Positions 28,763 to 38,619 of a DNA stretch of 64,000 bases are shown piece by piece (the stretch's first letter is position 1; every line of letters begins with the position of its first letter). The DNA lies in NCBI GenBank assembly GCA_002923315.1, contig BEHM01000018.1, positions 1 to 64,000 on the forward strand, given 5' to 3'. The notes beneath the pieces are model-generated. The model did no database searches. It was given only the letters and a program-made list of their open reading frames with translations, and was not told the origin of the DNA. The translations under genes were made by a program, and so were the position numbers. This DNA comes from a bacterium HR10 (GTDB taxonomy: Bacteria; Acidobacteriota; Blastocatellia; HR10).

Positions 28763-29731
28763 ATGCGCGTTCTTTTGCTGCGGCGGGGTATCCAGGCGAT
28801 CGGGCTGTTGATCGCTCTCTCTTTCGTGACTTTTCTGGTGCTGGCGCTCACCCCGGGGGATCCGCTCGCCCATATGGAAGGGCGTCTCTCCCTCTCTCCG
28901 GAGGTGCGCGAGGCGTGGCGCCGGCAGTGGGGGTGGGATCAGCCTGTCCTGATTCGATACGGAAGATGGCTCGCTCAGGTCGCGAGGGGGCACCTTGGGT
29001 ATTCGATCGCGTACCAGATGCCGGTCTCGGAGGTGATCGGTGCGCGTCTGGGGGCGACGCTCTTGCTCACCATCGCGGCGAGCGCGATCGCATGGGGGGT
29101 CGGTCTTCCGCTTGGGATCGTCGCCGCTCTTCGAGCCCACACCTGGATTGATCGTCTCCATGCATTGCTCATGACGGCGGCGTTAACGACGCCCCGATTC
29201 TTCTTGGCCTTAGTCGCCCTTCTTTTTGCGATGGTGACGGGATGGTTCCCCTTAGGGGGCTTTCACTCCCCGGGGATCGAAACGGCGCCCGCTGTCCCGC
29301 GGATCCTGGACGTGATCCATCATCTGGTGCTCCCGGCGCTGGTGCTCAGCGTGCACCCGCTGGCTGTGGTTTCCACCCACCTGCGGGGCATGCTCGTGGA
29401 AGTTCTGCAGGCGGATTTCGTACGCACTGCTCGCGCCAAGGGACTTCCGCCGTGGGGCCTCCTGTGGCGGCACGCACTGCGTCCGGCGCTCGCTCCCGTG
29501 ATCGTGCTCCTCGGCTACTCCATTGGGAGCCTCCTGAGCGGCTCCGCGGTCGTCGAAACGGTCTTGGCCTGGCCCGGGCTCGGACAGCTCGCCGTCGAGG
29601 CGGCATTGGCCCGAGATCCAAATGTCCTCATGGCCGCCGTTCTCGTGAGTGGAGCCGCATTGATGTTCGGAAATGCTATCGCCGATGTGCTCCTCATGCT
29701 GAATGATCCGCGCGCTCGCATCGAGGTGTGA
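28763..29731 (+). CDS. ABC transporter permease, DppB/OppB family
   Basis: VTFLVLALTPGDPLAHMEGR; FVRTARAKGLPPWGLLWRHALRPALAPVIVLLGYSIGSLLSGSAVVETVLAWPGLGQL. Confidence 0.95.
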   Translation: MRVLLLRRGIQAIGLLIALSFVTFLVLALTPGDPLAHMEGRLSLSPEVREAWRRQWGWDQPVLIRYGRWLAQVARGHLGYSIAYQMPVSEVIGARLGATLLLTIAASAIAWGVGLPLGIVAALRAHTWIDRLHALLMTAALTTPRFFLALVALLFAMVTGWFPLGGFHSPGIETAPAVPRILDVIHHLVLPALVLSVHPLAVVSTHLRGMLVEVLQADFVRTARAKGLPPWGLLWRHALRPALAPVIVLLGYSIGSLLSGSAVVETVLAWPGLGQLAVEAALARDPNVLMAAVLVSGAALMFGNAIADVLLMLNDPRARIEV

Positions 29732-29732
29732 G

Positions 29733-30863
29733 ATGATGGCTTCTTCATCAGGTCTCCGTCGGATATGGGCCCATCCGCGAGCACGCCGACTGTTGATGGC
29801 TGCTCTGGGCATTTCCCTGCTGGCACTTTTGGCCGGATTCATTGCTCCGTATGATCCCCGGACTCAAGATCGAGAAGCCGTGAAGATGCCACCCCATCGG
29901 TTGCGCTTTCGTGATGCCGATGGGCGTTTTCATCTGCGCCCCTTCTTTCATCCCTGGCGCATTGTGGATCGGGCGCGTTGGCGATATGAGGAAGACCGAT
30001 CGCGCCGCTATGAGCTGGTGTTCTTCGTTCGCGGGGAGCAAGCCCCGCTTTTCCTCGGCGTGAGGACCTCGTGGCATCTCTTCGGGGCCCGCCCTGCTTC
30101 TTCGACGCGCCGGGCGGGTGTCTTCGATCGAAGGGATTGGGAGCGCCCCCCGCGCTTTTATCTGCTGGGCGCAGATCCGCTAGGGCGCGACGTTTTCTCC
30201 CGCCTCATTCACGGCGCGCGCCCCGCGCTCTTGATCGCTTCGTTGAGCCTGGCCGGAGCTTTCTTCGTCGGATTCGCGCTTGGTGGTCTGGCTGGATATT
30301 ACGGTGGGATTGGAGACGCCGCGCTCATGCGTATCGCCGAGTTGGTGGAATCCGTTCCTGTTCTCTTCCTGCTCTTGGCCTGGCGTGCGGCCCTCCCGCT
30401 GCAACTTCCGGTCGAGATGAGCCTCTTCACGTTGGTGGCCCTGTTTGTGCTCGTGAGCTGGGCAGCTGTCGCCCGTATCACTCGCGGATGCGTGCTCTCG
30501 TTGAAGACGCAGGACTTCGTTCTGAGCGCGTTCGCTCTGGGAGCGGGGCCGGGGTGGGTCTTGCGACATCATCTCCTCCCGCATGCGCTCACGCCCGCGC
30601 TCATTCAAGCGACGGTCATGCTCCCCAGCTTCCTCTTAGGAGAAGCCGCGCTCTCCTTCCTCGGACTCGGGGTTCCAGAACCTGAGCCGAGTTGGGGGAA
30701 TATGTTGGCAGCCGCGCGAGACCTCTCCGTGCTCTACGCACATCCATGGCTCCTCGCTCCGGGATTCGCCATTTGGGGACTCGTTCTGCTCTTCACGCAG
30801 CTTGGCGAGGCCGTCCGCGCTGCATCTGATCCCCGCCGTCCACAATCGGCGCCGCTCATGTGA
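29733..30863 (+). CDS. ABC transporter permease, DppC family with about 100-aa periplasmic insertion after TM1
   Basis: LLGADPLGRDVFSRLIHGARPALLIASLSLAGAFFVGFALGGLAGYYGG; GEAALSFLGLGVPEPEPSWGNMLA. Confidence 0.94.
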   Translation: MMASSSGLRRIWAHPRARRLLMAALGISLLALLAGFIAPYDPRTQDREAVKMPPHRLRFRDADGRFHLRPFFHPWRIVDRARWRYEEDRSRRYELVFFVRGEQAPLFLGVRTSWHLFGARPASSTRRAGVFDRRDWERPPRFYLLGADPLGRDVFSRLIHGARPALLIASLSLAGAFFVGFALGGLAGYYGGIGDAALMRIAELVESVPVLFLLLAWRAALPLQLPVEMSLFTLVALFVLVSWAAVARITRGCVLSLKTQDFVLSAFALGAGPGWVLRHHLLPHALTPALIQATVMLPSFLLGEAALSFLGLGVPEPEPSWGNMLAAARDLSVLYAHPWLLAPGFAIWGLVLLFTQLGEAVRAASDPRRPQSAPLM

Positions 30864-30991
30864 GGAGGTCGCTGTTCCCTCGTTCGGCAGCATGAGTTCT
30901 CGGAGGTCCGGACGTTGGGGGCATCTCATGCTCTCTCGTGCAGGAGGGACAGTCGTCCCTTTGAGGCCGTTGGCGCGGGCAGGGCGGATGC

Positions 30992-31021
30992 TTGACAAGG
31001 AGCGGACCGAAAGCGTAGTAT
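30992..31021 (+). promoter_or_regulatory. Candidate sigma70 promoter of pgsA
   Basis: TTGACA (30992-30997), 18-nt spacer, TAGTAT (31016-31021). Confidence 0.5.
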
Positions 31022-31049
31022 CCCGCAGGGAACTCGCGCGAAGGGGGAT

Positions 31050-31793
31050 GTGTTGAACGCGCCGAATGCGGTGACATTGCTCAGAATCTTCATCGTCCCG
31101 TTGCTGGTCGTCGTCTTGCTCACGCGCGTCTCGGAGGCCTGGTTTGGCGTCTCGCAGCGATTGTTAGGCGTGGCCATCTTTCTGGTGGCGGCCCTCACGG
31201 ATTGGTTGGATGGGTTTTTGGCGCGCCGCCGTCGCCAGGTCTCTCCACTGGGCATGTTGCTCGATCCTCTGGCCGACAAGCTCTTGATCTCAGCGGCCTT
31301 GATCGCGCTGGTGGATAATCGGCTCGCGCCGGCCTGGGCCGTCGTCATCATCATCGGACGCGAATTCGCCGTGACGGGCTTGCGCAGTATGGCCGCGCAC
31401 GAGGGGTTGGTGATCGTTCCCTCCCGGATGGGAAAGTTCAAGATGCTCGCTGAGGTCGTCGCCGTCGCCTTGCTCATCCTGAGCATGACCGATGAGGGGG
31501 GGCCGCCGGTGACGCCCTACGCCGTTCCCGTCTTCTGGGAAGCTCCGGCCTTCGTCCACGTGCTCGCGCGTTTCTCCGAGAGCGGGCACCTCTCGGCGCA
31601 GGATCTGCGCATTTTGCTCTACAGCGCGGGCCGCGCTGTCCTCTGGCTCGTCGTCATCTCCTCGATCTGGTCCATGTACGGCTACTTCCGGCAGTTCTAC
31701 ACCTTCGTGCGCGAGTCAGCGCCGTCGCGCCATCGGGTCGCTTCGGCCAGTGAGGATGCGGTCGCGCCGTCGTCCGGGCGAAGGCTCCGGTGA
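31050..31793 (+). CDS. pgsA: CDP-diacylglycerol--glycerol-3-phosphate 3-phosphatidyltransferase
   Basis: NAPNAVTLLRIFIVPLLVV; DWLDGFLARRRRQVSPLGMLLDPLADKLLISAALIAL; GTG start. Confidence 0.95.
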   Translation: MLNAPNAVTLLRIFIVPLLVVVLLTRVSEAWFGVSQRLLGVAIFLVAALTDWLDGFLARRRRQVSPLGMLLDPLADKLLISAALIALVDNRLAPAWAVVIIIGREFAVTGLRSMAAHEGLVIVPSRMGKFKMLAEVVAVALLILSMTDEGGPPVTPYAVPVFWEAPAFVHVLARFSESGHLSAQDLRILLYSAGRAVLWLVVISSIWSMYGYFRQFYTFVRESAPSRHRVASASEDAVAPSSGRRLR

Positions 31794-31794
31794 T

Positions 31795-32787
31795 TCACCC
31801 GTGGAAGAAGAGGCCCCAATAGCTGTTCACCATCCAATGCAGAAGCGCCGCGGTGATCACCTTCCCCGTCCGCATGTAGGCGAGCCCGTAGAACCATCCG
31901 GCGATGGTCGCGAGCACGACGTACACCCAGACCGGTTGATCGGGATTGTTGGCGTGAGCCAGGCCGAAGATGAGCGAAGCGAGCGCGAGCGCTCGGAGCG
32001 GATGCGCGCGGAAGCGCCGAACGAGGAGATTTTGGATCACGCCGCGGAAGAGCAGCTCTTCCGGGAGCGCGATCAAGAATGCCGTGCCCAGCAGAAGGAC
32101 GCCGATTTCCGAAAGCGGTCGCATCCTCGCCGAGGAAGCGGCGAAACCGGTGGGAATCGCCAGGGGGAGGGCGAAGAACGTCACAAAGAGCGCGAAGTAC
32201 ACCAGGGCGCGCTTCACGTCCTCTCGTCCGAGAAGGAACGTGTATCCGATGTCCAGGCGGCGCACGGCGAGAAAGAGCACGAGCAACCAGGTCACGCCGA
32301 CAAGCTTATCCAGGCCGATGCCCGGTCGTCGGGGGATCTCCGCCAGCGGCAGCCACTCGAATTCGATGGGGAACCAGAGGGCCAGAACAGCGAGCGCGTC
32401 CGGCCACGTGAGCCCCTCCGAACTCGGGCGTCGCAGCGTGAGCAAGATAGCGGGAAGTGAGAGATACACCGCGCACGCCCCTACACTCCTCCAGTGGAAT
32501 TGGCCGAGCCCGAGGGCCACAAGCGCCACGAGCGTCGTGAGGACGAGCGCGAGGCCGAAGACGCGCGGGCGACGGATCAATTCGCCCGCGTGGAAGAAGG
32601 CCATGAGCCGCTCCCGCACGTCCGCGAGGCTCAGCAGGAGCATGGGCCAGAAAAAGAGCGCGAACGCGAGAAGCGCTCCAAGGCGGATGCGCCAGGACTC
32701 GTCCCTCAAGGTATAGAGGGAGAACGCCGCCGTCGTCACGAGGATGAGGAGGAGCACGATCCGTCTCTCTGGCGTCGTCGAAGGCAT
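31795..32787 (-). CDS. CPBP-family (Rce1/AbiI-like) intramembrane protease homolog
   Basis: LIALPEELLFRGVIQNLLVRRF; ASLIFGLAHANN; AALLHWMVNSYW. Confidence 0.9.
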   Translation of the reverse strand: MPSTTPERRIVLLLILVTTAAFSLYTLRDESWRIRLGALLAFALFFWPMLLLSLADVRERLMAFFHAGELIRRPRVFGLALVLTTLVALVALGLGQFHWRSVGACAVYLSLPAILLTLRRPSSEGLTWPDALAVLALWFPIEFEWLPLAEIPRRPGIGLDKLVGVTWLLVLFLAVRRLDIGYTFLLGREDVKRALVYFALFVTFFALPLAIPTGFAASSARMRPLSEIGVLLLGTAFLIALPEELLFRGVIQNLLVRRFRAHPLRALALASLIFGLAHANNPDQPVWVYVVLATIAGWFYGLAYMRTGKVITAALLHWMVNSYWGLFFHG

Positions 32788-32792
32788 CAGCG

Positions 32793-33950
32793 TCACGTCC
32801 GTTTCAGCAGGCGCTTTGCTCTCGCTGTCTCGCCCCATTCCTGATAGAGCGCGGCCAAGCGCTCGCGCAATCGCGGCGCTTTCGCGCCGAGCGCCTTGAT
32901 CCCTTGTTCCCCCACGCGCATGGCCCGATCCGGGTAGTTCGTCGCCAGGTAATGATCGAATAGCTCCACGTAGTCCTCTTCGGCGACCAGGCTCTTATGC
33001 CGGGCGGCCTCGTACTCTTCGATTCGGCCTTCGAGGCGGCAGAGCCGGGCGAGCAGGGCATACGCGCCGGTATCCGATCCGAGCCATTGCTCCTGCAAGA
33101 CGGCGATAGCCTCCGCGCGTCGGTTCCAGCGTTCGGTCAGCTTCAGTAGTGCCGGCTCAATGAGTGCGCGCGCCGGGGCGCGCGCCAGGAGGAAGAGTTC
33201 GGTCAGAGCGCGCACGAAGGATGTCGCGAGTTTCGGATCGCGCCCGAAGGCCTCGGCCTGGTGCTCGATGAGTTCGAGCGCGTGCGCGATAATAGGCGTC
33301 AGCTCCGCGTCCGGCCGATGCCGGCGCAGCTCGAGCGCGCGCTGCAGCGTCTCGCGCGCGATCGCAGCCGCAGCGGTGGGCTCGAAGGTCTTCGCCCATA
33401 CGAGCAGGTGCGCGATGCGCTCCTGGTTACGCCGAAGGCCTTCTTGAGAAGCCCGCCACATGCCGCGGAACAGGTGCGCGATGCGCGTGGGGAGATGCTC
33501 CGGGCGCAGCGCCTCTCTCCATCGGTGAAGGGCCTCTTCGACCGCGCTGTTGGTGCGGCTCTCGTCAGAGAGCACGTCGCGGAGGATGTCGGGCGGGATC
33601 GTCTCCAGCCACATGGCCAAAGAGGCGGCGCGATCACTCATGGGCCTGCCCTGGCCGATCTCTTCGCGCCGATCGAGCCACGCGAAGAGGGTGGCCACCA
33701 CGTGCTTGCAGACGCCCCAGCTATATGGGCACGAGCAGTGCGAATACAGCTCTTGGTCTTCGATCCAGATCTCCACGCGGTACGCGCGCTCCTGCTGGCC
33801 ACGGACGCGCGCCTGCAGCCGATCCTCGGCCACAAGTTGCAGCTCGCGGACGCGGCCGCTGCGATAGTAGCTCCGCCCGCGTTCCAAGATGATCTCGCTG
33901 CCGGCGTACCACTCAATATCCCGGTGGCTGAGCGTCCAGAAGTCCGGCAT
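32793..33950 (-). CDS. SWIM zinc-finger domain protein
   Basis: YSHCSCPYSWGVCKHVVATLFAW (CxC-x6-CxH); helical C-terminal repeats; likely start MPDFWTLSH. Confidence 0.88.
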   Translation of the reverse strand: MPDFWTLSHRDIEWYAGSEIILERGRSYYRSGRVRELQLVAEDRLQARVRGQQERAYRVEIWIEDQELYSHCSCPYSWGVCKHVVATLFAWLDRREEIGQGRPMSDRAASLAMWLETIPPDILRDVLSDESRTNSAVEEALHRWREALRPEHLPTRIAHLFRGMWRASQEGLRRNQERIAHLLVWAKTFEPTAAAAIARETLQRALELRRHRPDAELTPIIAHALELIEHQAEAFGRDPKLATSFVRALTELFLLARAPARALIEPALLKLTERWNRRAEAIAVLQEQWLGSDTGAYALLARLCRLEGRIEEYEAARHKSLVAEEDYVELFDHYLATNYPDRAMRVGEQGIKALGAKAPRLRERLAALYQEWGETARAKRLLKRT

Positions 33951-33966
33951 ACGTCTTCCGACCTGT

Positions 33967-33996
33967 TTGACCCGCTCGTTCGGCCATTGGTATTGT
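33967..33996 (+). promoter_or_regulatory. Candidate promoter of lytic transglycosylase gene
   Basis: TTGACC (33967-33972), 18-nt spacer, TATTGT (33991-33996). Confidence 0.4.
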
Positions 33997-34025
33997 ATGT
34001 CATGGGTATGCGAGCGGAGAAGCGG

Positions 34026-36296
34026 ATGACCAGCACCGGGCGACATCGCGGGTGGGCGTTGGTGATCAGCGGGATCGTCGCGCTAGGGGGGATGTTTCCG
34101 GTCCCGTCTCATGAGAGCGCTTCCGTTTGGTGGAAGCTCGTCGGGCAACCGGCCGAAGACACGACGCGGGGCATGGCGGAACTTCAGGCACTCTGCTCGC
34201 GCGGGAGGGACCCCTCAGACGCCGAGCTGCACTCCGTAGAGCGCCGGCATCCGAACACGAAGGCGGCGGCACTGGCGCGGCTGCTGCGGGGGTATCGGAA
34301 GTACGCGAATCGAGAATATGCCGCGGCCGTGGATCTCCTTCGAGATCCGCTCATTCCGACCCGAACGCGGCTCGGGGATTACGCGCTCTTCTACTTGGCC
34401 AAGAGTCTTCTGGCTCTCGGCCGCGCGACGGAGGCCGAGGCGCAGTGGATGACGCTCTGGCATTCTTATCCGAATTCGATCCATGCGCGCTCGGCAGTGC
34501 TGGAGGCGGCGCGTTCGGCGCTCAATCGCCGGGATGCGCGCGCGGCGATCCAGTATCTGACGCCGTTGGCGGAAGCCGGAGATGTCGAGGCGCTGCTTGT
34601 GCAGGCCGAGGGGTATGAGCAACTCGGTGAGCGGGAGCGCGCGATCGCGCTCTACGAGCGCATTCACTTCGATCTGCCACCGGTGCGCGCCAGTGCGCGC
34701 GCGCGCGAGCGGCTGCTGCGATTGGGCGTGGCCGTGGATGAGGTGGCGCGCTATCCGCTGGACCGTGTGCGCGGGCGCGCGGATCGGCTCTACGCGTCCG
34801 GGGCCTTTGAAGAGGCGGCGCGGGCCTATCGAGCGCTGCTGGCGGCTTTTCCCGAAACGGCGCGCGACGACGCGGTGATGCTTCGCTTCGGCATCAGCCT
34901 CTTGCGCAGCGGGGCTGTGGGAGAGGCGATCGCCACGCTCGCGCGCGTGAGCGATCGCGCCGCGGCGGAGCTGCAGGCGGAGGCGCTCTATCATCTGGCC
35001 GAAGGCTACCGGCGGCTCGGGCGCGTCGCCGAATTCTTGGAGACCAGTCGGCATCTGGTCGGGCGCTATCCCTCAAGTTCCTGGGCAGCCCGCGCCCTCT
35101 TCTCGCGCGCGCAATTCCATCTGAGGAACGGAGAGCGCGAGGCCGCGCTGGAGGCGTTCGAGCAACTCGTTCGCCTGCATCCCGATTCCGAGTTCGCCCC
35201 GGAAGCGCTGTGGGCGATCGGATGGGAGGCCTATCGTCGGCGGCAGTACGAGCGAGCGGCGACGACGCTGCTTCGGATCGTCGCGCGACATCCTCACGCG
35301 GACGTCGTCGCTCAAGCCGCATACTGGGCGGCGCGCGCTGAGGAGAAGCGGGGGCAGGGCGCGCGCGCGGCGCTCCTCTACGAGAAGATCGTCCAGCGAT
35401 ACCACGATGCTTATTACGGACAATTGGCGCGGCAGCGCGCCGAACGCTTGAGCGCTCGGGGCATCGCGCCTGTGGCGCCGCGACCGGCGCGGCGGCAGGG
35501 GGAGGTGGCCGCGAACGATCCGCTCTTTGATCAAGCGGTGACGAACCTGCGTCCCATTCGCGCCCCGGAGGAGACGGCCGGACCGACGACGCTCGAACGC
35601 GTGGAGAAGGCCGTCGAGCTGCGCGTGATTCGGCTGGATGAGCTGGCGCTCGGCGAACTCACCGCCGCTCAACAGGAGGCGCCCACATCCCCGCGCGTGG
35701 CCCTGGAACTGGCTCGCCTCTGGCGAGATCGCGGCGATCCTCTGGCGGCCATCAACGCCTTGCGGCAGGCGCATCCCGAATATGCGGCCTATCGCGGCGA
35801 TGAGGTGTCGGAGGAGGTCTTCCGCTTGCTCTTCCCCCTCACCCATTGGGAGGTGATTCGGCGGAATGCGCGCGCGCAGGGCCTGGACCCGTATGTGATC
35901 GCCGGGCTGATCCGTCAGGAATCGGGGTTCCATCCGCGCGCGCGTTCGGTCGCCAACGCGCGCGGGCTGATGCAACTGATCCCTTCGACGGGACGATTGG
36001 TCGCGCGGCGATACGGTCTGCGGCGCCTCTCTCCGGAGCGGTTGTACGATCCGGTCTTGAACATTCGCTTGGGAACGGCATATCTTGCCGAACAGCTCCG
36101 GCGGTTCGGGCGGATCGAGTACGCCCTGGCGGCCTACAATGCCGGACCCGCGCGCGTCGCGCGATGGCTCGCGGAGCTGCCCACCGAAGAGATGGACGAG
36201 TGGATCGAGAGCATCCCGATCACGGAGACGCGCCAGTATGTCAAGAGCGTGCTCCGCAACGTGGCGCATTATCGCCGAATCTACGGCGCATCCTGA
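34026..36296 (+). CDS. Soluble lytic murein transglycosylase (TPR + SLT domain)
   Basis: VIAGLIRQESGFHPRARSVANARGLMQLIPSTGRLVARRYGL; LNIRLGTAYLAEQLRRF; ALAAYNAGPARVARW; N-terminal signal/TM. Confidence 0.93.
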   Translation: MTSTGRHRGWALVISGIVALGGMFPVPSHESASVWWKLVGQPAEDTTRGMAELQALCSRGRDPSDAELHSVERRHPNTKAAALARLLRGYRKYANREYAAAVDLLRDPLIPTRTRLGDYALFYLAKSLLALGRATEAEAQWMTLWHSYPNSIHARSAVLEAARSALNRRDARAAIQYLTPLAEAGDVEALLVQAEGYEQLGERERAIALYERIHFDLPPVRASARARERLLRLGVAVDEVARYPLDRVRGRADRLYASGAFEEAARAYRALLAAFPETARDDAVMLRFGISLLRSGAVGEAIATLARVSDRAAAELQAEALYHLAEGYRRLGRVAEFLETSRHLVGRYPSSSWAARALFSRAQFHLRNGEREAALEAFEQLVRLHPDSEFAPEALWAIGWEAYRRRQYERAATTLLRIVARHPHADVVAQAAYWAARAEEKRGQGARAALLYEKIVQRYHDAYYGQLARQRAERLSARGIAPVAPRPARRQGEVAANDPLFDQAVTNLRPIRAPEETAGPTTLERVEKAVELRVIRLDELALGELTAAQQEAPTSPRVALELARLWRDRGDPLAAINALRQAHPEYAAYRGDEVSEEVFRLLFPLTHWEVIRRNARAQGLDPYVIAGLIRQESGFHPRARSVANARGLMQLIPSTGRLVARRYGLRRLSPERLYDPVLNIRLGTAYLAEQLRRFGRIEYALAAYNAGPARVARWLAELPTEEMDEWIESIPITETRQYVKSVLRNVAHYRRIYGAS

Positions 36297-36302
36297 GCGG
36301 CG

Positions 36303-37217
36303 ATGATTCGTTCGTGTGTCCTCGGTTTTGTGTGCTCAGCGCTCCTCTTAGGAGGAGATGGGCTGTCTGCGCGCGCACCTTCGGAGAATCCGCGCGCTCA
36401 GGCGCAGGTGGTGATCTCCACGCTGCCGGAAGCCGTCGTCTTCCTCAACGGCGTGCGCCGGGGGGTGACTGATGCGCGCGGGACGTTGACGCTCACGGTG
36501 GAGCCCGGGACGTACACGCTGCGGGTGAGCAAGCTCGGGCGTCAGGAGGTCGAGAGGCGCGTACACCTTCAGCCTGGGGCCGCACGACGGCTTGTGCTCT
36601 CGCTCCCACCGCTGCGGGATCGCGCCGAGCGCCATCGCCAGCAAGGCGATGCCTGGCGCGAGCAGAAGCTCTTCGCGCGCGCCGTCGCCGAATATCGGCG
36701 GGCGATCGCGTTGAGGAGAGGGAGGTTCCCCCGCGCGCGGCTGGGACTGGCGCGCGCCCTGCTGGCGCTCGAAGAACACGAGGAGGCTTTGCGACAGGTC
36801 CGACGGGCTCTTGCCGAGAGTCGAGCCCCGTTGCCCGAAGCGCACACGCTCTTGGGGAATATCCTCCGCGCTCAGGGCCTGTATGAGGAGGCGATTCGCG
36901 AATATCGCGCGGCGCTTCGACACGCGGGCGGTTTCTCTCCGGAAGCGCATGCCGGCTTGGCCCTCGCCTTGGAGGAGATCGGAGAGACCGAAGCCGCCAT
37001 CACCCATATGCGAACGGCGATCGCGCAAAATGCGGACACCGAGCCGATCCTGTATTACCTCCTCGGCAACCTCTTGCTCACGGCCGATCGTCTGCCTGAA
37101 GCCATCGCCGCGTATGAAGCGTATCTGCGATTAGCCCCGCAGAGCGAGACGGCCCCGGCGGTCCGGTCGCTCGTCGAACAGCTCCGCCGAGAGCTCGCAT
37201 CGCAGGAGCAGCGATGA
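36303..37217 (+). CDS. Secreted PEGA + TPR protein
   Basis: Signal peptide; VVISTLPEAVVFLNGVRRGVTDARGTLTLTVEPGTYTLRVSKLGRQEVERRVHL; TPR repeats. Confidence 0.85.
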   Translation: MIRSCVLGFVCSALLLGGDGLSARAPSENPRAQAQVVISTLPEAVVFLNGVRRGVTDARGTLTLTVEPGTYTLRVSKLGRQEVERRVHLQPGAARRLVLSLPPLRDRAERHRQQGDAWREQKLFARAVAEYRRAIALRRGRFPRARLGLARALLALEEHEEALRQVRRALAESRAPLPEAHTLLGNILRAQGLYEEAIREYRAALRHAGGFSPEAHAGLALALEEIGETEAAITHMRTAIAQNADTEPILYYLLGNLLLTADRLPEAIAAYEAYLRLAPQSETAPAVRSLVEQLRRELASQEQR

Positions 37218-38593
37218 AGCCGTCGGCCGAAGACATGCGGGTCGTCGAGCAGGAGGTCGAGACCGGGCGCGGAACGTCCGGTGAGAATCCGAGCGTCGTC
37301 ATCCTGGGGCGTCCCAATGTCGGGAAATCCACGCTCTTCAATCGCCTGGTGGGCATGCGGCGGGCGATCGTGGGGGATGAGCCGGGGATCACGCGCGATC
37401 GGATTCACGGGCGCGTGCGCTGGCGTGGCCGCGAGTTCGAGCTTGTGGATACGGGGGGACTGCTCCCGGACGAGGCGGCGATCATTCCGGCCAGCATCGT
37501 GCGCCAAGCCGAGGCGGCCATCGCGCGCGCGCATCTGCTCCTCTTTGTGGTGGATGTGCGCGAAGGGGTGACGCCGCTTGATGAAGACCTGGCGCGGCGC
37601 TTGCGCCGCTTTGGCAAGCCCATCTTCCTGGTCGTCAACAAGGTGGATGCCGCGCGTTGGGAAGCGCATGCGGAGGATTTTCGGCGTCTCGGCTTCGCGC
37701 GCGTCTTTCTCATCTCCGCCGAGCACGGGCATGGCATCGGTGAGCTGCTGGACGCGATCCTCGAGATCGTCCCGGCTCCGGAAGTCGTCGAGACGCGCCC
37801 GGATGAGATTCGTCTCGCCATCATCGGGAAGCCGAACGTCGGCAAGTCCTCGCTGGTGAATCGGCTGCTCGGCACCGAGCGCGTGATCGTCGCACCCACG
37901 CCGGGCACGACGCGCGACGCCGTAGATTCGGAGCTTGAGTTCGAGGGGATGCGCTTCCGCCTCATTGATACGGCCGGCATTCGCCGGAAATCGCGCGTGC
38001 TGGAACAGACCGAGCGCATCGCCGTGCTCATGGCCGAGCGTCACATCGAGCGCGCGGATGTCGCCGTGCTCGTGATTGATGCGACCGAGGGGCCGACGGC
38101 TCTGGATGCGCGCATTGCGGGGTTCGCGCATGAGGCGGGGAAGTCGCTCATCATCGCCGTCAACAAGTGGGATTTGGTCCCACAGGATCCCCGGATGGCC
38201 GCGCGGATGGAGGAAGCCATCCGCGTGCGCTTGCGATTCCTCGATTACGCGCCCATTGTCTTCATCTCGGCCCTCACGGGGCAGCACGTCACGCGCGTTT
38301 TGGAGCTGGCCGTGCGGGCGCACGAGGCGCGCCATCGGCGCATCCCGACGGCCGAGTTGAACCGCTTCTTCCAGCAGTTCGTCGCCGAGGCGCGGGCGAC
38401 CACACGCCATCGGGGAGTGCGCGTGCAGTACCTCACGCAGGCGGGCGTGGACCCGCCGACCTTCGTCCTCTTCCTCAACTCGCGGCGCGAGAAGCTGGAG
38501 GCCGCCTATGAGCGCTACATCGAGAATCGGTTGCGCGAGCAATACGAATTCTTCGCCACACCGATTCGCATCAAGCAGCGACTCAAGGCGTGA
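37214..38593 (+). CDS. der: Ribosome biogenesis GTPase Der (EngA)
   Basis: Two GTPase domains: GRPNVGKSTLFNRLVG and GKPNVGKSSLVNRLLG; KH-like C-terminus. Confidence 0.98.
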   Translation: MKPSAEDMRVVEQEVETGRGTSGENPSVVILGRPNVGKSTLFNRLVGMRRAIVGDEPGITRDRIHGRVRWRGREFELVDTGGLLPDEAAIIPASIVRQAEAAIARAHLLLFVVDVREGVTPLDEDLARRLRRFGKPIFLVVNKVDAARWEAHAEDFRRLGFARVFLISAEHGHGIGELLDAILEIVPAPEVVETRPDEIRLAIIGKPNVGKSSLVNRLLGTERVIVAPTPGTTRDAVDSELEFEGMRFRLIDTAGIRRKSRVLEQTERIAVLMAERHIERADVAVLVIDATEGPTALDARIAGFAHEAGKSLIIAVNKWDLVPQDPRMAARMEEAIRVRLRFLDYAPIVFISALTGQHVTRVLELAVRAHEARHRRIPTAELNRFFQQFVAEARATTRHRGVRVQYLTQAGVDPPTFVLFLNSRREKLEAAYERYIENRLREQYEFFATPIRIKQRLKA

Positions 38594-38619
38594 GCCGCGG
38601 TCGCAGTGGAGGCGAGCGC

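Noticed and set aside
31795-32787. CPBP protein as an abortive infection/phage defence gene
   Set aside because: CPBP proteases have diverse roles and no defence genes flank it; no support for a defence island
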